A stretch of DNA of 64,000 bases from NCBI RefSeq assembly GCF_008831285.2, contig NC_045141.1, forward strand, positions 15,734,106 through 15,798,105. The letters run 5' to 3'. Of the stretch, positions 37,227 to 48,300 are shown one piece after another (the stretch's first letter is position 1; each line of letters opens with the position of its first letter). Both the position numbers and the translations under genes were made by a program. The DNA comes from Nymphaea colorata (lineage: Eukaryota > Streptophyta > Magnoliopsida > Nymphaeales > Nymphaeaceae). Under the pieces are notes generated by a model. The model saw only the letters and a list, made by a program, of their open reading frames with translations. It had not been told where the DNA came from and made no database searches.

Positions 37227-38007
37227 TCTTGTAGATCAATTGTAAGCATACAGAGCTCTCTTTTGATGGTCCATCCACGCCTCCATCCTTCCATCCAAAT
37301 TGCAGCTTGAGAGTTGAAATGGGGGTGATTGCAGTAGCTCTTTGATAATTGCTGCCTTCACCAAAGTGTCGTAAGCATTGCCTTCGTTTAAGCTTATTAG
37401 TTATGCCTTTGCTGGACATTGTAATCTTTTGACAAATTCATTTTGATTCTCAGTGGTTGAATTAGCACTACCGTGTCAGATGCATTGAGTTTAACATGCT
37501 GTACACTTTTCTGTTTCCCATTTTTTTGAGTGGTTTTTAGTTGGGTGGATTTGGTTTACCAGACAAGGGAAACTCTGGCATGTTCAGTTTGTAAATTTGG
37601 AGCTTGTGCAGTTTGCAGCGAATGCAGACGTATTTTTCTGTCAAAAGCACTTTCTCACTTTCATGTTATGTCTTGTCATTTGCGAACAAGGTTAAGATTT
37701 CAAGGTGCACCTCATTAACCTTGAAGTTTATAGTTCATCTTAAGTTGCATCTGATTGGCCATGTTTAGATGGGGTTAATCTTATTTTAGTACTAATGAAG
37801 GGCGACAATTCTCAAATTAAGAATTTATTGTTTCTGTTCAATGTCAGCTTTATATACTGTACGATCTCAAGGTTTCCTCAACAACGGGGCGAGGTTTGTC
37901 TTGCTGTTTTGATTAGAAGAATATAAATTCACTTTCAAACCAGCTAGAGTCTTTTAAGGGGGTTGGTGGAACTACTTGGGGTGGGGGTTAGTAGGTGGTT
38001 AGTCTCC

Positions 38008-38061
38008 ATAATGAGTGTCAGGCTAATAGAAGTCATAATGAGTGTCAGGCTAATAGAAGTC
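38008..38061 (+). repeat. Tandem duplication, 27-bp unit
   Basis: ATAATGAGTGTCAGGCTAAT plus AGAAGTC occurs twice, back to back and without mismatch. Confidence 0.9.
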
Positions 38062-38156
38062 TACTGAGGGCATCAAACTCCTTGATGCAAAAGAGAGGTC
38101 ATTGATGTGAGTTCAAGTGCAGTAAGAGATCTAAGATATAAAAAGGTAGCATGTAC

Positions 38157-38228
38157 CTAAGGAGAGAAAATGGTTAGGTAAAAGCTTTGGCTCTAAGGAG
38201 AGAAAATGGTTAGGTAAAAGCTTTGGCT
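38157..38228 (+). repeat. Perfect tandem duplication, 36-bp unit
   Basis: CTAAGGAGAGAAAATGGTTA plus GGTAAAAGCTTTGGCT occurs twice without mismatch, about 100 bp after the 27-bp duplication. Confidence 0.92.
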
Positions 38229-39039
38229 CTTTACAAGTGGTGGTTCTCTTGCCCTCACCTGAAACCAAGCAGAGTCCTTACCTAAAGGCGACATTAGTTT
38301 ATGGTTGTATACACAGATAGGTGTTACCAAAATCGGCCTGTTGTTGCTTGCTAGTTTTTAAACAATTTTAAAATATTTGAATATCTTTCTTATTTATAAT
38401 TTATTTTTGTATTATGTATTTCAAAAAATCTTCATAATATGTTTTTTGCTGATTCACTATTGATTCAGATGATGAATTGCCTGGTTGCTTACCGACTAAA
38501 CTTGTAAAATAAATTTTTCTATGCGGAAATATATGCAATATGCCAAAAGATGACATATTTTTCTAGTTTCAATTATTCTCCGAAGAAATTTAGTCTGTTC
38601 ATAGAAGCCGTTTTTGTCTCCACAGATTGTGATCAACCGGAGTTTTTACGTCAAAAATTAAATGGTCCATCTGATTATCCTTAATGCAGTGCCAGTCATA
38701 AGACTCAGATCATGAAATCAAACTGGACTTAGCATTTATTCCACAGGTGTGTACGGTTGACATTGCTATTTGTTAGGATCCCCGGATTATATCAATGACA
38801 AAATATAATAATGTAAATTCAATTTAGAAGCTAAAATGCAGCTCATTTGCCAACCTCAAGACCTAACTCTGATCATGGCAAAGCTTGGGCAAGATGGCTC
38901 GTTTAAGCTCAACTAAGCTCGATCAAGGTTGCAAATATGCATGTTTAAGATATGTTTCCTATCATTGTCACGAAAAATGCTTTGGGTTCAACAGGTGCCT
39001 TACAGTTTTTTTGAGGAGATATTTGTGGTTAGTACTTAT

Positions 39040-39202
39040 GAGGCTGTTTGGAGACAACAACAGTTTATTACTGTCCCATGAACCTACTCCAAATATTGAA
39101 GCAGGTTCGTGAAACAGTACAGTACAATGTTTACGAACCTATCCTAATCGTTGGGGCAAATTCATATAGCAGTAAGAAGTTGGTCCTATTACCAAAGAGC
39201 TC
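39040..39202. mobile_element. hAT-like MITE copy
   Basis: The left end GAGGCTGTTTGGAGACAACA pairs imperfectly with the right end, which on the other strand reads GAGCTCTTTGGTAATAGGAC. The interior has CATGAACCT, CAGGTTCGTGAAACAGTA and ACGAACCT words shared with the family. No coding capacity. Confidence 0.6.
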
Positions 39203-40257
39203 AGGGACAGAGATAGTGGGGTCTATGGTTGCACTTCATGTATCAAAGAAATTATGAACTGCTCATCTATGCTGGACCAGCCAAGTTCAAGCTATTAGCT
39301 TCAAACTCGAGTCACCTAGGCACTCGGCTCTTACTTTTTAGGGTCCATTTCTCGGCGACCCACTTAGCCATCTTCTTCTTCTTTCCATCCAAAAGTGTGC
39401 AGCATTTCCTTGTCCCCACTCAAGCAATTAGCTGCGTTATAACATTAGTTCACGTTATTTCTGAAAATGCAGACATCTTTTGGTATACAGTTGCAACGCA
39501 TACTTTAAATGTTTTCCTTTGTATTTTTCATGAACAACGGCCCTAACATTTTCCATTTGCAGGACTTGGATAAATTAAATGATCTGTTTTATGTTCCCCG
39601 AAATCTGATGTTGATCCGTAAGGTAGCACCTTGAAGATAAGTTATCCTTGGTTGGTTTGGCCATGGTTGACAGCTTACCATGGATATGCTGTTATCGACA
39701 AGTTTTAATGGTTTCAACCAATGAGAACAGTGATTGGTACGCGAAGCCAGTAATTGTCAAATCCATGCGGCTGTAGAATTTCACGATTCGGCTAGTTCAC
39801 TGATTCAGATTCATTGAATCGATTCATATATATATTCTCAACGCTTTACTACCACCGGAGATGGGAGACCGTTGCCTCCCTTTTTCGTGGCACCACTGAT
39901 GCCCTGCCGGACATTGCTGGCCACCTAGAACGGCCGGCGACACCACACCTGTCATTGTCGGTCATTTTGGGTGGTCGGAGACTTAGAGGGGAGAGCAAAG
40001 GGAGGGGCCATCACAACTAATTGAAAAAAAAAAATAAAAATAAAAAAGTTAAAAAAATTGGATTTGAGTTTAGTTTAGCCCTACCCGAATAAGTTAGTTA
40101 GACCTTGTGGCCGGCTCATAAAAAAAATCCTCGCTTTGCCCCTGTTCGCCACCCCTAAATGCTGCTACCTAAATGCTGCCAGGAGCGGCTCTGTGGGCGA
40201 GGACTTTCCCCCAATGTAAAAGAAAGGGGTGGCGGTTGCCACCCCCATCTTCAAAAA

Positions 40258-40383
40258 AATTTGCCCTGAATGGCAAATTTTTTAAACTATTAACGGCATG
40301 GACGGCCGGCCGGACAGCCGGCAAAGCCCTGGACAGTCATCCATGCCGCCGGTGGTTTAGAAAGTTTGCCATTCAGGCAAACT
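40258..40383. repeat. 126-bp foldback (inverted repeat) with arms of about 50 bp
   Basis: The left arm begins AATTTGCCCTGAATGGCAAA and the right arm, read on the other strand, begins AGTTTGCCTGAATGGCAAAC. Pairing continues through TTTTTTAAAC/CTTTCTAAAC and CGGCATGGA on both arms, leaving a GC-rich loop near 40311-40330. A separate 8-bp perfect hairpin (GGGGTGGC, four bases, GCCACCCC) lies just upstream at 40226-40245. It could be a tiny MITE or a hairpin-RNA locus. Confidence 0.85.
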
Positions 40384-40792
40384 GTTTTACAATAGGAGAG
40401 GTCATCGTTCCCCTTTGCGGCTGCATCGGCATTCTTGAATCGGCTACCAAATCGAATCTGTTTGCCACCAATTGCCGTTCAAATACCGTTCAAATGAGCG
40501 GATTTTGGGATTGTTCACCAATCTCATGAACTTACTATAGGCAGAAGATTTCCTTATCAGAAAAAATTTCTTTCTAAGAACATTGTCATATATCCGGTGA
40601 CATTGTGAAATATCATAAGGTATATGTAGAAAACATGGGAATAATAAATAAGATGTAGTAGTCTGGATTCATCTCGAATCCTAATAGATACGAACCTAAT
40701 CCCAAATGCTCGCCATCATTATAGATCCTCCTTCTAAGAGTTGCACCGTCCTCGCTTGATGCCGCTGGTGAGCTCACAAAATTGATGCATTG

Positions 40793-40924
40793 GGGGCTCT
40801 GTGGCAGGTCGAACTGTCCTATGAATCTGTTTATTATAGTCAGATTCATGAAAGGATGTATATTTTATAGTCAAATTCATTGTGAAACAGTATGTAACTG
40901 TTCCAACTGCCCAACAGTCCCTCA
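40793..40924. mobile_element. hAT-like MITE copy, decayed
   Basis: The left edge GGGGGCTCTGTGGCAGGTCG and the right edge, read on the other strand as GGGACTGTTGGGCAGTTGGA, are imperfect inverted repeats. The interior has ATGAATCTGTTTATTATAGT and GAAACAGTATGTAAC as in other copies. Edges are approximate. Confidence 0.5.
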
Positions 40925-42071
40925 AAATAAATGCTTTCAACTTGTGATAGAGGTCATGCAAACAGGTCCCACTCGGCTTGACTGAGTCCGGTCTACTCGG
41001 ACTACTTCTCATGTGATTCTAATCAAATATCAACTTTCACTACAAAAAAATATGGATTCACCGACTCATGGAAAATGACCGCACGTCCAGGGGGTCCAAT
41101 ATTTACAATGTACTAATTCATGCTGGATTTCAGCCTCAAATTTTGGATATGATCATAGAACTGCAAACTGAATTTGGATCTGATTAATATCCCAATTGTG
41201 CCTACAAAACAATCTAGATTTGGGTCAGTGATGTGATAACTCCAACCCATTAACATCCTTAACTATCAATGAAGTAATCATGCTTAATGGGCTCTTTCCC
41301 ATGACTTTTGCTTTCTTCATTTCTGGAGGATAACCTTGATCGCATTCAAAGCAACTCACCTGCAGGATAGGTAGTTCCCACCTTGAACACTCATTCTGAC
41401 CCGATTCGATGCTGGCTTGTCCAGTACGAGTCCAACTTACAGCAAGAAAAGAAGAAGAAGAAGAAGAAGAAAAGAGACGGGCAGCCTACAACCACCAAGT
41501 TACTTCATTTTAGCCTTCTTTAGGAGTCTTCTAGTTTCACCAATGCACATATACATCTTATTGCAGATGAGATAGAAATGGTAGAAGTTCTATCATTTCT
41601 TGGTCGTATGAGAACGAGTTTTATACGCAACTACCAGCCACTGAACTGTTCTTGGTTCGACTCAATTTGCGCTCCAATGGCATGTTGGCGACATAAAATG
41701 GAAATAATGAGAGAGACTTTCTTGGTAGAATGATAGGTGGGTAGATGCATGGAAGATTCATGTCCACACCAAGAGACTGGTGAAACAATGGCTGGGTTTC
41801 AAATGCAGATCCGACGGTCTTGTCTAGGGTGAGCCATTTGAGCCGGTGATTAGGTCAGGTCCGCCCGTTTTACCTTGAGCCTTCCGTAATTTTCTATTCG
41901 TACCTAATCTCTTAACATATCGCTTGTTCAAATCCCAAGGTGGTGGCCAGTGCCAAGAGGATTGGTCATTGGGCTGGGCTGCTGCCTGGGTGGGGCCCCG
42001 CCGCAGCTCGATCTCTGCCCAACTGCCTGAAACTTGATGTCTGGCCCAACTTGATTAAAATAAAAAAAATA

Positions 42072-42076
<5 letters not shown>

Positions 42077-42148
<72 letters not shown>
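42077..42148. repeat. TA microsatellite, about 35 units
   Basis: This is an uninterrupted TA run of about 70 bp, the longest simple repeat in the window. A shorter TA run is at about 57177-57201. Confidence 0.97.
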
Positions 42149-42149
<1 letters not shown>

Positions 42150-43466
42150 AGATGACTCGGCCTAGTCCCAAGCCCTAGTGAGATCTAGTACTCTCTAATA
42201 CCCGCCTTTTAAGTGCATAGATTTATAAGACTGTTTTCAGTCAATTCACCATCCCACTTCTCTACTTGTAGAATTGCTAGTTCCTATCATTTTCTATTAT
42301 TGTCAAATATGGGGATGATGTATTTAAGATAGCATAAATGTGTCAAGTGAAAGCTTACCTTTTTGAAATTGCTGCAATAAAAGCATAGAACTATCCCCAA
42401 GGAGGTTGGTATGGAGGCTGGTTGGCGGCCAGTCACCGATTTGAATCTTTGAGGTGCCAGCAAAAAAAAGAGCACCAATATGCAAGTTGAAGTATAGCAA
42501 GAGTGCTTTTCACGTTCCACCAAAAGTAGGCCTAGACTTTAGGAAGATGGGGGAAGGGTAAGGTCCTCGGCTTTGTATTGGACGGTAAAATGAAATACTA
42601 CTCCTGTTTTTCCAACAAAAAGCACAATTCACTTATACTCACATTTTCTTTACGAACCTAACCATAGGTCCCCCATTCTCTGCCTTTCTTTTTTGAAAAG
42701 TTGCATGTATTCTTTGAACTTTGCTTTTTTCGACATACTTTTTGATTTAGAGGGTTTACTTTCTTATTTTCCATATTCAACTCTTTACTTTGCAACCTTA
42801 TGCTTTTAACCCAAGAAACTCGCCATATCATAACTTCAACAAAGGCAAATTAGTTAACATTTGTTCTTTTTGAATGTTGCTTACCTTTGTTATTCTTGAT
42901 TGCACAAAATTTAGAGACAAGGTCTTCATTTTTTTTCCTTTTCATCTCTAATCTTAAAGTAATAGTTTCAGCTGTTGACTGGCTATGGATAACCTTGGGA
43001 AATGATGAGTTCGAAGAAACCTAACCCTAAGAGGATCAAATTCAAAATTGGAATGTTGTTTAAAAAAAAAAACTATATCAGGGCATCTAATGGCGTAGTT
43101 CGGAGACCCAGCTCCTAGCGCACTGGGTCTATTAGCACCTAATTCGAGCCTGGCCAGTCGACCTAATGGGCTGGTCTGAGTCATGGTTCCTAGCTTATGA
43201 GTGAAGTAGGAATAACCTTAATCTCTGACCATTAAGTAAATCATCAATGACTAAGATTATCCCGTATGAATCTAGCACTTAAGAGTATGCTACCTATCAA
43301 TTTCTCTCTCTCTCTCACTCTCTCTCACACACACACACACACAAAGGGCAGGTACTTAAGAGTATGGTACCTTGACATGTATATCTCAGGCTTGGCTTGA
43401 CACCCATGTCATCTGGCCAGAGGGTGAGCTATGTTCAGGCCCATATGCCTGTCAAGTCCTTAAGGT

Positions 43467-43594
43467 GACTGTTTGCCAACCATAACAAATTATTACCATT
43501 CTATAAAGCTACCAAAAATTGAGGTAAACTCAGTGTATTAATCTAACATATTGTTCCATGATACATAACAATTTGTTACTGTAGCCAAACTGGC
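43467..43594. mobile_element. hAT-like MITE copy, best preserved ends
   Basis: The left end GACTGTTTGCCAACCATAAC, followed by AAATTATTAC, pairs with the right end. That end reads on the other strand GGCCAGTTTGGCTACAGTAA, then CAAATTGTTA. The inverted ends cover about 30 bp with few mismatches in an element of about 128 bp. No coding capacity. Target duplication is not clear. Confidence 0.7.
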
Positions 43595-45290
43595 CCTAAA
43601 TATGAGGCCACCAGGCGGTTTGGTTACATATGCCGCAGTTGGAACGTCCTCACGACAGAGGGGAGGGTTTGTTGGGACTCTCATAGATTGGCATCTCGTC
43701 ATCTATAACGATACGGGAAATGCTAATTCTCAAAGGAGACATTTATACGCCCCATTACCCAATGAATGCCTAGCTTTTAGTATAAGGATGTCCAACAAGA
43801 TAAGATTAATATAAATATTATCACCGGAAGATGGGCACACTCTTCTTGTTACCTAACACATGAGAGAGAGAGAGAGAATGGATGGTGGTTTTGAATGGTG
43901 GCTGATGAATTTCCAACGAGCGACCAACCAAACACACATCCTCCATGTTCAGCTGCTCTCGCCCATCCCATCCAATGTCATGACTCGATGTGTTGTGTTT
44001 ATCTTTTGCATACAATAACTTTGTTTTTAAGTAAGAAAACCACAGAAGGGCATGAATCATAATCACACTTTAAATGTTTATGTGATAATAGATAACATGT
44101 GTTTGCTCCATGCCAAATGGATCTCACCCAGTGGCAAAGTCAGAAACTTTTGCTGTGGAGCACCAATATGTAATAACCCATTTATGGGGGTCTGTGTGGT
44201 CAACTGCCCCCACTTGCCCACAGCTCTAGCTCCCTTGCGGATCTTACCTACCAGGTTATTTGAGTTGAAATATTTGATGAGTACAAGGCTACACTCTCGC
44301 CATCGGTGGTACCGTTGAGCCGGCAGCTGCACGAAAACACATTTCTCTTACTAAAAATATAAAATGTGTTGGAACAAACTGTAAAGCGAACGAGGGCTCC
44401 ATTTTCTCATCCTCACCAACTAATAAGAGAAGAAATTTCGATGGTAAAAGATTTCTAAGCCCGAGTTTCCTGGGAGAGGAGAGATTCTGGAAATTCCACC
44501 GGCCAGCAGAAGTTGTCCGATACGTTCTGCAGTAATTTATTAGAATTTCAGATTTTGTTCATCATTTATTAAGCCACGGCCCCCACCCTTTATCTTGGAA
44601 GAATTTTTTAAATAAAAAAGAGCAAGGGGGACCCTTCCTACACCTAGAAAGTTAAGTCCAACTCCCTCTCTCTCTTTCTATCTCTATCTCTAACTGCCAG
44701 TCAACGGCCGGGTGAGGGTCAGAGACAGAAACTCCCACCCTCCGTTTGGTGGAAATAAACTTTCGTTAATCTGTCGTTCCTTCCTGAAAGTTATTGCATC
44801 ATATTCAAGAAAATAACAACAGTGTGATTCATGGTGTCTTTTTGGCTTAATCTGCTTCAAATGTATATTTTTTAATTCGTACGGTTTTTCCTTCTAATTT
44901 TAAATAGGCCCTTGAGGTTTGCTGTGGTACCGTTCATTCAAAGTTTGACAATGTGAAGAACAGATTCCCGAGTTTCTCTCCTCTTACTCTTGACGCTTTG
45001 GTGAGCAGAGGGCCCCCGTTATTTGTAGTGGGCCCGCCGGTCTGCCACTTTTCATTTTCTTTTTTTTTTCAGGTATAATTTTTTAAATAAAATGGGCTGC
45101 GAAATGGTAAGATTCTTCAATTTCTAGCTTACTATTTGCGTATGATTTTATAAAAGGGATTTTCTTGAGAAATTAAAAACTGCTGCTGCTTAAAAAAGTT
45201 GGAGAGAAAAGGGAAATGGATTTTTCAGGGGAGTGACGTTTCTTGTAAACTGGTTGATGAGGAAGTTGGTTCCATGCTCCCGCCCGCCTC

Positions 45291-45300
45291 TTTATATTCC
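45291..45300 (+). promoter_or_regulatory. Possible TATA box of the first MATE gene
   Basis: TTTATATTCC lies about 55 bp before the ATG at 45354, directly after a GC-richer CCCGCCCGCC stretch. The second MATE gene has TATTTAT at 59058-59064, about 60 bp before its ATG. Transcription starts are unknown, and the short resulting leaders are a reason for caution. Confidence 0.35.
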
Positions 45301-45353
45301 TTGACATGAAACCAACCACAGAGGAGATTTCAGGCGAGGTGGAGAGGTAAAGA

Positions 45354-48300
45354 ATGGAGACGCCTCTGCTAGAGAACCAGAGCAGCCCCACTCTATGCAG
45401 GAGGTCGCTGATAGAGAGCAAGAAGCTATGGCACTTAGCAGGCCCTGCCATCTTCACCTCCATATGCAACTACTCGTTGGGTGCCCTCACCCAGACCTTC
45501 ACTGGTCAGGTCGGGGAGCTGGAGCTCGCTGCTGTGTCCATAGAGAACTCTGTGATTGCAGGGCTGGGTTTTGGCTTCTTGGTAAGACATGGCAGCCCAT
45601 GACATCAAACCAAAAAAAGCTTTGTTTCTATCTGCTAGCTGTTCTGTACTAAGGAACATGTACTGTATTATATCATTTGTGTATTGGATGATTTCTGTTC
45701 TGTACTAAGGAGCATGTCCTGTATTATATCATCTGTGTATTGGATGATTTCTGTTGAAAATTTGAACTGGGTGGTGGTGATCATGGCAGCTGGGTATGGG
45801 AAGTGCTTTGGAGACACTGTGCGGACAGGCCTTTGGAGCTGGGAGGTTGAGGATGCTGGGGATTTACATGCAGAGGTCATGGGTTATTCTGTTCTGCACA
45901 GCCTTGATCTTGACTCCTGTCTACGTCTTCTCAAACTATATTCTAAAGCTTGTTGGGGTCTATGACGAACTGGCTGATCTTGCAGGTAAGCTGAATTCTG
46001 TCTCCATATTGCCATCACAATAAACATGATCTACCATTGTCATGGTTTTCAATGAGCTGCTCAGACTACCTTCATCCTTCTCTTTCCTCACCCCAAATCG
46101 ATTGCCGGTAATTTTGAAACCTTCTGTCATGCTGTATGGCCCTATGTATAGTTAGGAAAATCTAAATTCTCAGGCTGCATAGCCCCTTCAAAACATAAAC
46201 ATCATCCGCCGTATTAATGCTTCTTGATAAACTGTTTCATTATCATCATCACCCATCTTTTCTTCACCATATCCATTTATGCAAGTCTTGGAAGCTTCTG
46301 CTACTCTGTCGTAGTCAGATGCATCTTTATGGGCAGCCTTACCCGGGCCAGAACACCAAGCTTGTGTCCTTTTCTGTTCTCCTAATCACACAGAAGTTCC
46401 ACATGTGGATGTGTGTGTGTGTGTGTGTGCGCGCGCACGCTCTTCACTCGCAAATATGCATGCACCCTTAGTAGTCTCTCTGTTCTCCAATTACAAAGAA
46501 TTTGCATGTCGGCCGTGTGCCTGTGTGAGTTGTGAAACTCAAAGAGAAGCTCATCGTAATATAAATGGAAATTAAGAACTGCGATATATTTAGCGGCGAT
46601 CTGTTTGGGAAGCCTTTCCGGTTTCCAAGAAAAGAAGAATGTTTTATTCTTAGGCTATTGCTTTTAGGCTTTCAGTATGTCAGGAAGGTTGACCTCGAAA
46701 GTATAAAGTAGGTGGAATGCTCAAACTGCATGTCCTCTGAAACTTTTTCTTTCTTTTCATTTCTAGCAGAAAGAAGCCACCTCAAAAGGACCTAGGCACC
46801 TAGCTCGCTGATTTAACCTCTCATTTAGCTTGTCTTGGCATCTTTAGAAGACCCACAGCTAAAGAAACACATATTAGAAAAGTTCTTGCGCTTTACTGCT
46901 TTTGCTTCTGGTTGGCTTTTGTCCTTGTCGTTAACTTTATCAAATTACATGAAAATATGAAATCATAACCCTAAGGGAATATTATTTTTACTTGCTTTTG
47001 GTTCACATGATCCTGAACAAAAGGGTGAAAAAAGGGTGAACTTTGACCACTAGACGTATGCGATGTTGGCAGTGATGAAGGGGGAGTGCAGATTTGAAAA
47101 AGAACGCAATTATGAAGCTTGTGGGTTTCTTATGATACATTCTTTCCCATCACAAAGTTTTATTGCATGCAAGCTGTTCTCTGGACTGATTTAACAGCGT
47201 TCTAATGAAAAAAGTTTAACTTAATCCGGTAGATGTTTGTGATAAGTAAACTATAGAGTTCATCTCCCAGTAAACTACTTACTGTAATATTCATGTTGGA
47301 AAAAACAAAGGCTAATGGATAATGTGGCAACTGAAGGGCAAACCATGTAAACGACACCTTACAATTTGAAATTTCTAGTGCAGGAGGATCTTTAATAAAT
47401 TTGTATATGTTTATGCAGGCGAGTTCGCAATATGGATGCTTCCTCAGCTGTTTGCTTATGCAGCAAACTTCCCAATCCAAAAGTTCCTCCAGTCCCAGAG
47501 GAAGGTCATGGCTATGGCTTGGGTTGCTGGCATTGTCCTTGTAATTCATGCATTTTTGAGCTGGCTCATGATCATGAAACTGGACTGGGGTCTGGTTGGT
47601 GCAGCCATAACGCTTAACTTGGCATGGTGGCTGGTCGTTTTAGGCGAGTTTGGCTACATATTAATCTACTGCACAGATGCATGGACTGGGTTTTCATGGT
47701 TGGCTTTCAAGGACCTGTGGGGCTTTGTTAAGCTCTCCTTAGCTTCAGCAGTCATGCTATGGTAAATAAGCAAAGATAAAAATGTCATTGACTTTTTGGT
47801 ACAGCAAAACCACTCCTGACACCGTTTTTTCTGTTGGCAGCTTGGAGTTTTGGTATCTTATGGTGCTCATTGTGATTGTTAGTAAACTACCAGATCCACT
47901 CATACCAGTTGATGCGGCTTCCATATGGTAAGAACAATTTATAAATCATGATCCAATATGGATTTGCCTACTGAATCTTTTATGATTTCGTTTTTGCATC
48001 AAATCAAAACCTACAATATCGAGTGATAGTTGGTACTTGTTAGAGCAAAGTGGTGCTACCAGGAAGAGTAAAGATTTGGTGTAGTTTTTACTTTTCATGA
48101 GTTGCAAAGTTTTGTTGTGCCTTTTAAAATTTGATTATGAGTAAACTTTGTTTTTAATGTATTTTCCTTCTTCCAACAGTATGAACATCAATGGATGGGA
48201 TGCAATGATTGCACTTGGATTTAATGCCGCAATCAGGTAACATAACTACTCCTTTTGAAGATGTAATAATTTATAGAAATAACATGGCAAAATGCACTTT

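Larger units (their letters stand above)
37227..45353. other. Gene-free interval between the methyltransferase and the first MATE gene
   Basis: The first part is probably the methyltransferase 3' UTR. The rest contains short tandem duplications (38008-38061 and 38157-38228), three hAT-like elements (39040, 40793 and 43467), a 126-bp foldback (40258-40383), a long TA microsatellite (42077-42148), an AAG run (41451-41471) and a CT-CA compound microsatellite (about 43303-43343). Open frames of 60-118 codons show no recognisable domains. The last few hundred bases are the likely promoter of the MATE gene. Confidence 0.6.

Noticed and set aside
40173..40529. 118-codon open frame over the 126-bp foldback
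   Set aside because: The frame is explained by the GC-rich inverted repeat; it has no domain features.
42405..42460. Possible tRNA-like segment (GGTTGG...GATTTGAATC)
   Set aside because: A GATTTGAATC word resembles a T arm, but no matching acceptor stem, D arm or anticodon arm could be placed around it.
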